Source: Triangularia verruculosa (Eukaryota; Ascomycota; Sordariomycetes; Sordariales; Podosporaceae). From it: a DNA stretch of 64,000 nucleotides. The translations under genes and the position numbers were made by a program. The notes below the pieces were generated by a model that saw only the letters and a program-made list of their open reading frames with translations, ran no database searches and was not told the DNA's origin. Location of the stretch: assembly GCA_033296885.1 (NCBI GenBank), contig MU863900.1, positions 1 to 64,000 on the forward strand. The letters run 5' to 3'. Positions 42,318 through 53,160 of this stretch are shown here, piece by piece; the stretch's first letter is position 1, and every line of letters begins with the position of its first letter.

Positions 42318-42986
42318 TCATGGAAACCGCCTCACCCCGCTAATCTGAGGCCATCTGGACTGTTGATAAGGAGTGTACCTCGGCGTGGGTGGAAATCTTG
42401 CAGGAGGTGGAACAACAGTAAAGCCTGCACCAGGGCGCCGGGGCATGCTTCCAGAGCCGCCCACCATGCTCTCCACATTCGCAATTCCAACACCTCCAGG
42501 CCCTCTCATTCTATTCCAATCTCGCGTGGAGGTGTAATATTCCCTGGTGACCTCATTTTCGCTCCTACTTCCGCTGTACTCACTGCTCGTGCCGTCAAAA
42601 ACGAAGCGCGGCTCTTGCGGTCGTCGGCGGTGACAGGAAAAGCAGCAGCATATTACGAGCACAAGAAAGGCAAATCCCAAGACAGAGCCGAGCAGGGCGC
42701 CCAACTGCTCGGGAGAAAGTGTGCCAGAAGATGGCGCTGGTGGTAGCGCTGCGGCGGGAGCAGCAGCCGGAGGTGGCGGTGGGGGAGGTTCGTCAGTTGG
42801 CTGGGCAATGTCCATGGCGGCTGTTGGATCACCCAACGTAACCAATGTAGTGATGGTTGTTAAGGCACGTGTGATTGTCTGAGTTATGACTCTCACTGCA
42901 CGAACCTTAAGGGCTGGAGGCAAATCGATTTGTGCCATTGGACAAAGTAAAAATGTCAAAAGATGAGGCGCAAGTAACAAGAGCAC
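42318..42986 (-). CDS. Single-pass membrane protein with proline-rich ectodomain, hypothetical
   Basis: 222 residues from ATG 42986. The leader MLLLLAPHLLTFLLCP could be a signal peptide; starting instead at 42938 (MAQIDLPPALKV) gives 206 residues. The outer part contains a PPPPPPP run and Ala/Pro repeats. One transmembrane helix (LGALLGSVLGFAFLVLVICC) is followed by CCFSCHRRR, a palmitoylation-like and stop-transfer motif, and an Arg/Pro/Ser-rich tail. The plan (short exterior, one helix, basic cytoplasmic tail) resembles small fungal wall-sensor or anchor proteins, but no family motif is seen. Confidence 0.6.
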   Translation of the reverse strand: MLLLLAPHLLTFLLCPMAQIDLPPALKVRAVRVITQTITRALTTITTLVTLGDPTAAMDIAQPTDEPPPPPPPAAAPAAALPPAPSSGTLSPEQLGALLGSVLGFAFLVLVICCCFSCHRRRPQEPRFVFDGTSSEYSGSRSENEVTREYYTSTRDWNRMRGPGGVGIANVESMVGGSGSMPRRPGAGFTVVPPPARFPPTPRYTPYQQSRWPQISGVRRFP

Positions 42987-44414
42987 TATGGTACCTCCGA
43001 CCTGTAGGGGCGAGATCGGTGTTTTAACGCGCCATTTTCCTCCCGCGGAGCCTCCTCCTTCGTCTCACGCATGCAGCGCAACTTGAGGGTGTTGTAAAGA
43101 GGGGGGGGGGGGACGGACAACCACCTTCAAAGGCTGCCAAGGAGATGCTTCGCCCGCGGCCTAACAAGGCCGTCAAAATCAGACCAACCATTCATTACCC
43201 CGCGGACTCTGGGATTACAATTTGGGGTGGGAGGGTACAATGTGAAGAGTAATGGCAAGATACCTACCTATCTTACCCATTGGACCAGGGGTGGACTGCA
43301 ATGCTATTCTGACTGTGAACCCTGCCTAACTGAGGTAGGACTCCGGGTGGCTGTCGAATGAGTAGTCGATCTGAAAGATATCGAGCTGTAACTGTCCGAT
43401 CGTATCGGCTAATAAAAAGCATGAAGGCTTGGGGATGCGTTCGGATTGCGCAGGCGCCCATGGCAGCTGCGGGGGTCTGGAATTTGGAAGTTCTCGGCCA
43501 TCACGATGTTCCAGTGACACCTCAGCGGCTGTCTGCCGGGCCAACACGCCTGTCATGCGTTATCGGCCAGCGTTGGTAGGCATAATATGCTGCATTTAAG
43601 GTTGAAACAGGCCAATGGAATCCGTCGGTCGACATCATCTGCATTAGCACGCCAAGCCTCCACTTGTTGTACGTGTTGCCGTCCATGGGCGATGGGTGCA
43701 TCATGCGGGGGGTCGACATTGATAACTGAACTCCATCAGCAGCAGCTCCAGGAGCGGGGAGAATTCCTTTGTCATCCTCAGGTGGTCCAGATGTTACCAT
43801 ATAGGCCTTGAGTACTGTGCCGGTGCAGTTGCGAATATGTACAGGAAGTAGGTACAATTCCAACACCACCTCATTCAAACATCATGCTACGTCGGATGGG
43901 TTACTAATCTACAGAAATTTACTCAAGGTTTGCAGTGGAGGTGTTCATTGTGTGTGACTACCTAGACTTGGCATAGGCACTCAATTCAGAAAGCCAGGTC
44001 ATCATGCATCGGCAACAAGGGGGGTATTTCAACCATATATTCTCGGCAGATTTCAACTGGGACCAGGCAGGCTTACGGTTACACTAGCCAGCTGCGTGTT
44101 CCACAAATGACGGCGGCCTAAATTTGGTCCGAGTATGAGGCTCTTGATGTCTTGGTGGAAATGGTTTGAGCGTGAGTTCCGGGATTGAACTTGTGCCGTT
44201 GTTCTGTGTTAAGTCAAGCTTGGCCACAGACGGGAGCCAGTCCCAAGGGAACCATCTGTTCCACAATACGGCAAGCTAAAAACGAATTGAGCTGGTTGGT
44301 TCTTGCATATTCTCATGATGGTACATAATTTTGCCATAGGGTATCTCGAGACCCCGACTGAAATACAAAGTCGTCCTGTCCTGCCGGAACTCCTTCACCG
44401 CCATAACCTTCATC
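42987..44414. other. Intergenic region without a supported gene
   Basis: About 1.4 kb. A 118-codon minus ORF (43522-43878) has no recognisable features. A 12-base G run lies at 43101-43112. TACCTA motifs occur at about 43262 and 43960. Confidence 0.45.
43101..43112. repeat. Poly-G homopolymer (12 bp)
   Basis: Twelve consecutive G on the plus strand, upstream of the single-pass membrane protein gene; prone to length change and sequencing error. Confidence 0.8.
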
Positions 44415-45476
44415 TTAAACACGCATATCCTCAAAGAATTTGACGCATAGCACAGCGGCAACAGCGGCAACACCGCCCATAAGCGCCATCTGAACACCCT
44501 CCCACAAGCTTCTCTTCAAATCCGACCACTTCATTCCAAGGGCCATTCTGTCCGTTTTATGCCCTCCTGTCCCGATCCACTCAGCCCGCTCATAGCCCTC
44601 TGTTTGGTGGCTATTGAGGAAATAATCCTTCAGGAAACCAAACAAGAACAACACTAGTATGCAGACGGCAAAACTCCACTTCAGGCCTTCCTGTACGTGT
44701 TCCACAAAGAAGTACGGGAACAACGGCAATAGGCCACCCAGAAGATACCCAAGTGATACAGAAAATCCCACAAGCACGGGAGAGGGTGCCGCCCTCTTGC
44801 TCTCGGCTTCCTTTTCGTTCAAGCTGTTGGCTTCTGAGCATCTGTGACTGTGCCGGTGGTTCTGCTGCTGCTCCAGCTCTCTCAATATACTTGGGCTGTT
44901 CGCCACATGGGCCCTAATTTCGCCTTGAAGCTTTGGCGAAAGTGCCAATGGTGCAAGATAGCTGTCTAAGAAACCCTGGCCTTCATGACCATGGTAACCC
45001 GAGACGACGGTTTCGGTTTCAGTCTCGATTCCGAGGTCGGCATCGAAATCCGCTATTTGACCTGGGAGTGGCGACTGGGCTCGTGATTGTAAATGGGACT
45101 GCTGTGACTGGGACCAATCACCCTTGGCGGACAGGTAACCGCCGATGCCCATGCTGAGACTGCCAGCGCAAATCTCAGCGGCCCCGGCATAGATGACGGT
45201 ATCCGAGTTCCCCAGGCTAGAGAGACCGGCGGTTAACGCAAAGGGAACGGTGAGGCCGTCTGCAAAGCCAAGGGTAAAGTCTGCCAAGAAGCGACTGGCC
45301 GACGGTAGGACGAGGGTCGACTTCATGTTCGATGCTGGCTTGGAGGAGGAAGATGGCGGCACGAGAGGCGCCGCTTCGAGGTCCTGGGTCATGTTTGCTG
45401 TGTTTTGTTGTGAAGGCGGCGGAGAAGTGCAGCCAAAGGTGGAATAGCCGACTGGTATCTTCCCATCTGTAGACAT
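44415..45476 (-). CDS. CCC1/VIT-family vacuolar iron (Fe/Mn) transporter-like protein
   Basis: Intronless, 353 residues. The N-terminal 60 residues are Ser/Pro-rich. The VIT fold begins FLADFTLGFADGLTVPFALTAGLSSLGNSD (helix 1 with the conserved Asp-Gly-Leu-x-VPFAL), then AGAAEICAGSLSMGIGGYLSAKGD. After a long hydrophilic cytoplasmic loop come VLVGFSVSLGYLLGGLLPLFPYFF, SFAVCILVLFLFGFLKDYF and the last helix MALMGGVAAVAAVLCVKFFEDMRV. Members import Fe2+ or Mn2+ into vacuoles. The loop (about 125-225) includes a His-rich piece, QNHRHSHRC, that could bind metal. Paralogue identity is not settled. Confidence 0.88.
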   Translation of the reverse strand: MSTDGKIPVGYSTFGCTSPPPSQQNTANMTQDLEAAPLVPPSSSSKPASNMKSTLVLPSASRFLADFTLGFADGLTVPFALTAGLSSLGNSDTVIYAGAAEICAGSLSMGIGGYLSAKGDWSQSQQSHLQSRAQSPLPGQIADFDADLGIETETETVVSGYHGHEGQGFLDSYLAPLALSPKLQGEIRAHVANSPSILRELEQQQNHRHSHRCSEANSLNEKEAESKRAAPSPVLVGFSVSLGYLLGGLLPLFPYFFVEHVQEGLKWSFAVCILVLFLFGFLKDYFLNSHQTEGYERAEWIGTGGHKTDRMALGMKWSDLKRSLWEGVQMALMGGVAAVAAVLCVKFFEDMRV

Positions 45477-46663
45477 GATGTGTTGGTGCTGTCGCTGTTC
45501 AGGTCGACTACATGCGTAGCAAGCCGTCAGCTGCTGGGTCGTGCTTCATAGACAAGACAGATGGATGCATCTTGTGTCAACTTACCGACTTCAATATCAA
45601 CCTGGAAGGTTTTGGAATTTTTGTGGTGCCGTGTCGTTGCAGATATCTGATGGGGAGTCGTGCTGAGACGTTGGGCCAGGATGATGGGTTCTGGATGTAA
45701 GTCGCAATGCCAAGTATCGCTCTCCCGAGAAGATCACCAGGTCGTCTCTCCACTGAACAGGATCACCGAGTCGGTCCAAATGGTGTGACAAGCAAGGTGA
45801 ATATGTATCCAATGTATCTAGTCTGCCAAACAGTGACCAATCGGGAGCCAGCCAATTCTTTGTGCTGGCAGTGACGTCGAGGCGAGTTCCTGCCCTTGCG
45901 AGACATGCTGACAATCAGGCCGCCTGTGATTGGCCAGTTCTTGTATTTTTCTGGAGGCTTGCCGGGTTAGGGTTCTCTGAGAAGAGCCAAGTAACAAACG
46001 CTCATTCATCCAACACCAGCAAATTTATATCTTGACTGACCGAAACAACTTTCTGGGTAATGGCCTTCACGCCAGAAGACGGACGGCATAATGGAACCGC
46101 TAAGCGGAGCGGCACAATGGCCTTCACCGTTTCAGCATTGGTTGATCGCAGTCAGTACTATTGTCTAGAAAAGCAATGCCAGTGACATTCGACTTTTTGG
46201 TACAATCATCTTTCCGTGGAATAATCCGCCCTTGTTTCTCACCATTTGATATTGTGAAGTTAGTCCACGATTTTGCCGCCCCCGCCAATGTCCCGGTCAA
46301 ATCTGTTTACTGCGCAGGAGTTTCAAGCCAGACCGTCGGTGTTTTTCTTGATTTGGCTATAGAGACAAGAATAAAACACGGAGTGCACAACCATGGGTTA
46401 GGTAGACTGGATTGGATGAATATTTCTAACGCTGGCGTTAGTTAATACGTGTCTTTTGTGTATGTATGTAGACTATTGGCTTCCATTATCGTGGGTTCAT
46501 GGATGATACACTTCAGCGAGTTCCACGGTCCAGTAGCGAGTCCTTTCACGCACCCTCTACAAAATGGTGACTTGTTACCGCCTTTCTGTCGGTAGGAACC
46601 GGGACCTCAGTAACTGCAACTTTGAATTGGAGACTGCGGTCCTCAACCCAAACAACCCGTTTC
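45477..46663. other. Intergenic region without a supported gene
   Basis: About 1.2 kb. A 94-codon plus ORF (46161-46445) lacks support. The 3' flank of the AA9 gene and the promoter of the transporter gene lie here. Confidence 0.45.
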
Positions 46664-47701
46664 CTACTCCGAAGGACACTCAAAAACGGCGGGTCCGGGA
46701 ATGTTGTATGGGCCAGCTACGAGTGACAGTGTTAGCTTTGCATTCCCGCAACACCTTGAAGCGTGGGACAGAATACTTACGAGCCCAAACTTGAAACAGA
46801 ATAGAAGGATCCTCTGCGTCATAGGCGCCAGGGAAGCCCACCAACTCTGCATTTGATCCTGAAGGAACGACACTTCCTTCACCAGACACCTCCAACTGGT
46901 GGCAAGACGGGTAGAACTGGGCTCCCTTTGGTGCCCATGCGGAGTGAAGTGCGATGATCTCGTGACGCACGAGGTAGTATCCCGGTTTGAGGCAGGCGGG
47001 GATGGTATAGTTGTACGCCTCATTGTCGAACTTCATGAATGGTGTCTGTCCACAATGTTAGGCAGGTAGCCACCATATCAAATGAACAACAACACACTCA
47101 CCGTCGCCCAAATATCGTCTGGCCAAGTCTTGTCGAAGGTGTGTCTGCCCTCATGGTGGACCTTGAACCAGATGGGTTCATCCCCAGGCAGGAATTTGTC
47201 GCATCCACTATCAGGACAACGGGCCACTATTTCCGGTCAATTAGAATACTCCTATCAAGAACCCTCAGAAGTACGGGAGTCCCGTAATGATCGAACATAC
47301 TATAAGTCAGGACGGGACCCATATGTGAATCGGGCCAGTGTGTCCAACGGAGAGAGACCTCGGACCCAGCTACTGCCTTGGCATGGAGGGGGGCCGGCTC
47401 GGATCCTATCTGGCCTTCAATCGTCGAACCTCCACACTGCAAGTCGATGGATGTGACATCTTCCACGGGCCCGTTGGTGATGATCTTGCGGCTGATGCGC
47501 TTCGGCGCCCATTCTCCCATGTAGGGGTCTTGGTATGGCTGATAAAGCTTTTGTAGAGACAGCGATTAGGACAAAGCGATCTGGGCCGGGGCTTGGAGAG
47601 GGAAATACCTGGTAGAACTGTCCGCTGATGGTGATATTATCAACCCAGCCATGGGCGGAGACCAGAGTAGCCGTGGCGAGGGCCGCAAAAACTGACTTCA
47701 T
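46664..47701 (-). CDS. AA9 lytic polysaccharide monooxygenase (no CBM1)
   Basis: Five exons on the minus strand: 47701-47609, 47538-47301, 47226-47102, 47045-46781 and 46716-46664 (257 residues; introns 70, 74, 56 and 64 bp). The signal peptide ends before His17, which becomes the N-terminal copper-brace histidine (SA-HGWVDNITI). The second copper His is in WPDSHMGPVLTY (about residue 103). The axial Tyr lies in AQFYPSCHQLEV, near the conserved LHSAW. Disulfide cysteines and the ending PGPYNIPGPAVFEC fit AA9. It oxidatively cuts cellulose or xyloglucan chains outside the cell. Each splice is supported by family sequence across the joint. Confidence 0.92.
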
Positions 47702-48354
47702 ACTGATGGATGGTCACAGGTACAGTGAGGAGTGGGCCTGACAGCGAATGGAGGAGAGAGTGGTCAATCAATTTGATTATATAGTTATTGCATTGACGGA
47801 GTCACATGTCCGCCTGCATCTTGTCTTGACTGCTCCAAGATCTCGCCCAGATGCTGCGCGGGTAATATGCCGACAATTATTCCAGATGGATGCAACCCCA
47901 AGCAAGTACAATCACACTTACCCAGGCCCCGGCCCCACTGTAACTGAAGACCACTTTGGTGGAAAAAAGATAGGAGCGGGATGAACACCCGGGGACCTGC
48001 GGAGGGCTCTGCTCCATCCGTACCCGAGTGCCGGGTTCAGTGTCACCAGCCAAGGTTTGGGCGTCAAGAGGTTTCAGAGAACAGCTCGGCGCAAGTAGGT
48101 ATTCGTAATCGTACTCCTAACCCGGCTTGCTGCTCATGGAAGAGTTTGTACCTGAATTTCCTATCTAACTGGTGGTAGTGTAGGTACCTAGGCACCTATG
48201 GCCGCACCCCTTTTCGATTGCTCAGCAATCCCAACATCAAAACACCCCAACACCGATTTCCAATTCCTCGTATTAGCTAACCGCATACAGCAATGGCACT
48301 TAAATGCCCAGGTAGGATCAATCCAAGCATCAAATTACGTCACCGCCCTCTTCA
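47702..48354. other. Intergenic region without a supported gene
   Basis: About 650 bp between the AA9 promoter side and the 3' end of the NLR gene. A TAGGTACCTAGGCACCTA motif lies at about 48181. No coding signal. Confidence 0.45.
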
Positions 48355-51300
48355 TCACCGACTTGTCGAACCCTGACCCTGCGGGCCGGCTCCAGAATTG
48401 ATGACGTTCCTATCTTGCGCCCTTCCTTGTAGAGGCTTTTGGACAGATGCCTGACCAGGACTCTTCTGCACCAGCTTCGCTTGTCCCTGGCCTGGTTGCC
48501 CTTGTACAGCCTGAGGCCGCCGTTGCTGGATTGGCTGCTGAGTAGAGGTAGGTGCGCCGCCGGTTTGCTGTCTTGCAGGCTGAAGGCTGCCTTGAGATCT
48601 CGCTGCGGGGGGTGAGGCACCTGATGTTTTATCGAGACACTTCCCCCCTCTCTTCTCCAATTCCGCTTGAATCGCTGCCTTGGCTTTAAGAGCGTCACTG
48701 CCGAACGAGCCTCTGTCTACAGTCTGGAAGTGGTGCATCCCCTTTTGAAGTATGTACAAGGGAGACATTTGCCCATTCAGGGGGAAGCTGCCAGGTACAA
48801 TGACAACGCTAGATGCGAAGTGTCTTGGTAGCTTGATAGGAGGCTGGGGAGCGGTTGGGTCACCGAGTTGGTTAACATTCAGGCCCGGTTGTGAAAGGAT
48901 GGCTTCGACAGCATGCATGTCAAGAGAGTGGGTAGCTGCTTGCAGCGGAGTAAAGGAAAAGTTGCCCGCGGGCTGTTTTGCCGTGGTCGAGAGGGCCTTT
49001 TTGATGCTGCATCCTCCAAAAGAAGCACAAAGGGAGTGGTCGTGGAAGGCAAGGTTGGTGTAGATGTCATTATACTCCTGGGGGAGATAAGATCCGAAAA
49101 TGGTGAGGAGCATTTGAGTTTGCGCCTTCATGGCGTAGCCCCTTCTTGAGCCCTCCAAATAAAACTCTAGGATGTTGGGAAGCGAGGTGTGCTGGGAGTC
49201 CAACTTGCCAGTTTTCTTGTACTCCGACCACTTGGCAGGGAGGATGACCTTGAACGGTGCGGTGAAAAGTTTGGTAAAGTCTTCAGGGCCTTTGAGATGT
49301 GTTTTAAGGAATTCCGACAAGATCTTGGGATTCTTGAGGGAGCAGACCAAGGCAAGGCGGCCTACTAGCTGCTCGATCCCAGTCGCTTTGCTGTCGTATT
49401 TGACCAGCCACTCTAGCATGTCTCTGACACCGCTATCTCCAACTGCCTCTTGCGTGCATATGCTGAGCCCATTATACCACGGAGCCTGCGGGTTGAGTAT
49501 CTCGAACGTGAGGGCGCGGAGCTTGGCATCGGGGGTGATGTGGCGTGTCAGCGACTGGTGATACAGCAAACTTCGGACTTGCCGCATAGCGTGGATTCGG
49601 AGGTCTTTAGCATCCATTCTTTCGTCGACCGGCACATTGTCGGGATTATAAGTGCCTGAAAAGGTTTTGGTGACCTCTAGGTAGGTCGAAAGCGTCAAGG
49701 GAATTCGGCGCGAGTCTGACTCATCTAGATAAAAGTCCTTGAGCGTTTTGTGGTTCTTGAGTCTGTCCGAGATGAGGAAATCGCGCACTGTATGATGTGC
49801 AAAACCCACACTCTCATCCACAACGGTTTTGCCATCGGCAGACATTTTCCTGACGACCTGGATAAGAGGGCCACAAGCTTGAGTAAAGGCCCGGATGCTG
49901 AATGGAATTCCACCTTTCATATCACTCTGTTGGATTGCTTGAATGAGCAGGTTGGAAGCAAAGCCGTATCGCCAGCCAGAAGACAAGATCAGAGCAAATG
50001 CCTTGATAACGTTATCGCGATGTTTCTCAGGAATGTTGGCCAGAATGGTCTCCCAGGTACCATCAAGACTCTCAGGTCGATCTCGGGTAGCGTTCAGTTT
50101 TGCGCGAGGATCTCTGGCATCCTTCAACACTTCCAGCTGCCAGGCGGCGTACCTGAACATGCCTCTTGCCTTGGATGGGAGCGAGAACGCAACATACTCC
50201 TTCAGTTTGGGAACGTCATTCCAATCCTCGAAGTCATCCTTCTGAAGCTGAGCGGTAACCCAAGCTTTGATGTCGTTGTCAACATCCGCGTTTCTGTCCA
50301 GAGAGACCGAGATGGAAACCTTCTCCAGAACCTTCTGGACATCGGCTTGCCTGCGACTAGTGGCGACCACAAAGAGATTGCGGTACCTAGCGTCGGTACT
50401 GAGCGTGGCGATTACCTTTGCGAGGTTTGGCGTCTTGCTCTCATCCACAGCATCGATGATGACATAGGCTCTCTTTCCATTCAAAAATGAGAGAACTGCC
50501 TCGATGCCCTTAAGGAGATCTTCCACAGTGGGGTACATCCCTCTCTCCTTGAGAGGCTTCAGAAAAGCAGGGACGGACTTGACCTGCAGACAGAGGCGCG
50601 CAAGGATCCATCCAAGACAATGAGCTGTCTCGTCTCTCGCCCACTTCTCTCCCCTTTCGTCCGTGCTGGAGCAATAGTAAAAGGCATAAGGCTGCCTGAG
50701 ATTCCTGTACTGCTCAACGATGTATGATGACAACACCGTCTTCCCCACACCGGGAACACCGTGGATCCAGAGAAGCCTCGTCTTGGAATCGTCGGCCACC
50801 CATGCCTTCCATTGGCTAGAGTTGGGCAGCCATCGGCAGGTGTTGGGTTCTCGGAATTGGGACGCTTTGCTGTGTAGGTCCGAGGGATTCGTCTTGCTTA
50901 GCCACTTCGCGATAGCCTCGCGGTCCATCTTGTCGTCCATGGCATGCACAGCCCCCTTCACCTCCTTGACATCATCCTTGATGACACGGACATTGGTCTG
51001 GATTTCCTTCACAGTGGTGGTGAGTTCGGTAGTCAGGCCACTGATGATGGAAGTCCGGCAATGATGCAGCTTGCCCATGGCGGCATCGAACGACTCTTTT
51101 TTGAAAGGCCACTTTGCCGCCTCCCAAGTGTTGCGGACTTTGTCCCGAGTGGTCCTATCTCCGGGGTCACGACTGACTCTGAGCTTCTTGATCATGCCCT
51201 GTAGCTCCTCGAGAGTTTCTTTGCAGATCTCGCACGGCTTAAAGATTTGATTAGCGATCCGTTTGTTCTCGATGCTGTCTTCGAGCTTTTGGCCTGGTTC

Positions 51301-51495
51301 GACATTGTTTTTAAAGATGAAGTCGATCGACTCAAATGTTGACTGCAGGCTCGCTGCCTCCACCACGAGAAGTTTGATGTCTTTGGGGCAGTCTCCCTTG
51401 GCCGCATCGACATAAAACTTGGTTGCCAGCGTAACATCTCTGGCAAACGCGATGATGGTGAAGATGGTGGAAACAAGACCAGCGACTTCTGCCAT
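48355..51495 (-). CDS. NACHT-domain NLR (STAND) protein with Gln/Pro-rich tail
   Basis: Intronless, 1046 residues. Start 51495 (MAEVAGLVSTIFTIIAFARD) is chosen over an open upstream extension to 51786 because this begins the typical fungal NLR N-terminal helical domain (1-190, ending in a coiled coil EIQTNVRVIKDDVKEVKGAV). NACHT begins at about 240: Walker A HGVPGVGKT (245-253), Walker B AYVIIDAVDES (343-353), sensor-like LFVVATSRR. A winged-helix-type FAHHTVRDFLI follows. The C-terminal half is helical, with one or two ankyrin-like pieces (FTPLQAATHSLDMHAVEAIL). The last 110 residues are Gln/Pro/Gly-rich (QQTGGAPTSTQQPIQQRRPQ). Such proteins act in non-self recognition and programmed cell death; the trigger is unknown. 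Confidence 0.88.
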   Translation of the reverse strand: MAEVAGLVSTIFTIIAFARDVTLATKFYVDAAKGDCPKDIKLLVVEAASLQSTFESIDFIFKNNVEPGQKLEDSIENKRIANQIFKPCEICKETLEELQGMIKKLRVSRDPGDRTTRDKVRNTWEAAKWPFKKESFDAAMGKLHHCRTSIISGLTTELTTTVKEIQTNVRVIKDDVKEVKGAVHAMDDKMDREAIAKWLSKTNPSDLHSKASQFREPNTCRWLPNSSQWKAWVADDSKTRLLWIHGVPGVGKTVLSSYIVEQYRNLRQPYAFYYCSSTDERGEKWARDETAHCLGWILARLCLQVKSVPAFLKPLKERGMYPTVEDLLKGIEAVLSFLNGKRAYVIIDAVDESKTPNLAKVIATLSTDARYRNLFVVATSRRQADVQKVLEKVSISVSLDRNADVDNDIKAWVTAQLQKDDFEDWNDVPKLKEYVAFSLPSKARGMFRYAAWQLEVLKDARDPRAKLNATRDRPESLDGTWETILANIPEKHRDNVIKAFALILSSGWRYGFASNLLIQAIQQSDMKGGIPFSIRAFTQACGPLIQVVRKMSADGKTVVDESVGFAHHTVRDFLISDRLKNHKTLKDFYLDESDSRRIPLTLSTYLEVTKTFSGTYNPDNVPVDERMDAKDLRIHAMRQVRSLLYHQSLTRHITPDAKLRALTFEILNPQAPWYNGLSICTQEAVGDSGVRDMLEWLVKYDSKATGIEQLVGRLALVCSLKNPKILSEFLKTHLKGPEDFTKLFTAPFKVILPAKWSEYKKTGKLDSQHTSLPNILEFYLEGSRRGYAMKAQTQMLLTIFGSYLPQEYNDIYTNLAFHDHSLCASFGGCSIKKALSTTAKQPAGNFSFTPLQAATHSLDMHAVEAILSQPGLNVNQLGDPTAPQPPIKLPRHFASSVVIVPGSFPLNGQMSPLYILQKGMHHFQTVDRGSFGSDALKAKAAIQAELEKRGGKCLDKTSGASPPAARSQGSLQPARQQTGGAPTSTQQPIQQRRPQAVQGQPGQGQAKLVQKSPGQASVQKPLQGRAQDRNVINSGAGPQGQGSTSR

Positions 51496-52503
51496 GTTGA
51501 GATAATATGCAGAACAGTGGATGATTGGTAGTCGAAGTGGGTATGAGAGAAAGTAATAGATACGAGCCGAAACCTTAGGTGGAGTGCCTCTAGAGACGGA
51601 TGGATTTTCAAGGTGAAAGTAAAGGTTTATCAGATAGACGACTTTGAATATGGTGAAAGCGATAGGTACCGAAGTCAGAACAGGAACAGAGTTGGGAAGC
51701 GGGTTGAATTTAAGCACGAGTTCTGTTCCCATTTGGAAACCAGTGACGGATTCCAAGCCTAGATATTGTGCCACCTCCATGCCCATGAAGCTGGATCCGT
51801 ATATTATTGGCCTTGTTCATGGCCTGGTCATTAGGAATAGCTTTAATCCAACAAGACATCAGGAAGTCGCCATTAGGATTCCGTGTTCTAAAATAGGTTG
51901 CACAAAGCCCGCTTGTCTCCGGCGCTCATGGCATGTGTGGCACACACTCCCTGCCAACAAAAAAATGCGAACTCCAAACCACCAGAACTCAACTCACTTA
52001 CACAACTAGCACCAAAAGCAGAAGTGCTATACTTAACCACAACCGCTTCAAACTCTCTTTAATTTTGAATAGAAACTATTACACGTATTAAAAGTATCCC
52101 TGTTTTTTGGAAAGTTTTTGAAGATAGGTAGCTTTAGTCAATTTGGAGTTTGTAAAAAAAGTCCAGTCTTTGCGAGTTCGCATTCTTTTGTGGGCAGGGT
52201 GGCACAGGCGACGCTGCACCACTGCTAACCCTTCCCCTGTCTTCATGTTTCGGGTGCCACAAGCCAAGCCTGGCAGCTTACATGGACGGGTAGACGGCAT
52301 CTTTGAACATTGGCCCCACTCGATACAGCTGACAGGGTATCAGTGCATCGGTCGAGTTTTGATGCTTTTAAATGAGCTGGAGTATTTTAGGTTTACAGCC
52401 GAACAGCTACATGTAGTCGCGACCACTGGGTCTCAAGATGAAGGACGCTATTTGACTGGGAGGACTCCCCAGCAGGAATTTGGTTTGCCTCCAGCCGACG
52501 AAT
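51496..52503. other. Intergenic region without a supported gene
   Basis: About 1.0 kb: NLR promoter plus a somewhat AT-rich patch (52020-52160). A frame open across 51496-51786 upstream of the NLR start encodes a hydrophobic segment, but no homologous start is recognised. Confidence 0.45.
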
Positions 52504-53160
52504 CTAGTTCGGCACCCACTCAGGCGGCGCAAGCTCAAAACCACCCTCCACGAACCCAGGAGCAACTATCAATTGTCACATGTCAGTAATGCGTCATTTC
52601 GGTCTACGTGAAGAGGCGTCTTTGTAACAGCAGTACATCAAGAGAATCTGACCAGACTTACCAGTTGTTCCAACCAAGGTCCACTTGCCTGCGCTTCTGG
52701 CTCTCTGCCACTCGCCTCTTTGTACAGCTATCTGAGGCTTCTCCCCATTAAAGATTTCCTGTCCAAGCACAACATTCCTAGTTCCCGTTCCATCGTTCGT
52801 CGACAGCGACAGAGTCAAGGGGGCACCGGCATAGTAATGCCAAACCTCTGCCGCGTCGACCTTATGCCATGCTGACCAGCCTAACTTTCCCTCGAGTAAA
52901 TAATAGATGGCGGTACTAGCTGATCGATTGGTTGCTGTGTCTGTTGAGAATTCGTCCCGGAATGTCTCGATGAAGTAGCCTGCTTCGACATTGGGGACCA
53001 GGTTCAATGCCGTGATCACCTCGGCAGCTGAACGGTCATTGATGGGCTTTTTGCGTGGACCTGGGCCAAGGCCATCGCGGCCGTGTTGTGTCGGTGAGGC
53101 CATTGTCAGAGCTGAAAGCGACAGGACCAAGGCCTGGAGAAGATTGAGGTCGTGAGACAT
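52504..53160 (-). CDS. Cupin_5 (DUF985, YML079W-like) protein with signal-like leader
   Basis: Two exons: 53160-52662 and 52565-52504 (186 residues; 96-bp intron GTAAGT...GATAG). The product has the cupin_5 signature: AAEVITALNLVPNVEAGYFIET, STAIYYLLEGKLGWSAWHKV, AEVWHYYAGAPL, EIFNGEKPQIAVQRGEWQRA, WTLVGTT joined by the intron to VAPGFVEGGFELAPPEW. The joint is exactly the conserved boundary. The start at 53160 gives a hydrophobic leader (LLQALVLSLSALTMAS) that resembles a signal peptide, uncommon for this usually cytosolic family. The ligand and reaction are not established for YML079W. An ATG at 53214 would add 18 residues. Confidence 0.87.

Noticed and set aside
43522..43878. 118-codon minus-strand ORF
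   Set aside because: No recognisable motif and no splice partners; could be a relic but cannot be supported.
46161..46445. 94-codon plus ORF upstream of the CCC1-like gene
   Set aside because: No motif and no splice or promoter support.
51496..51786. 97-codon N-terminal extension of the NLR frame
   Set aside because: The family start MAEVAGLVST lies at 51495; the extension is hydrophobic and looks like chance open frame in the leader.
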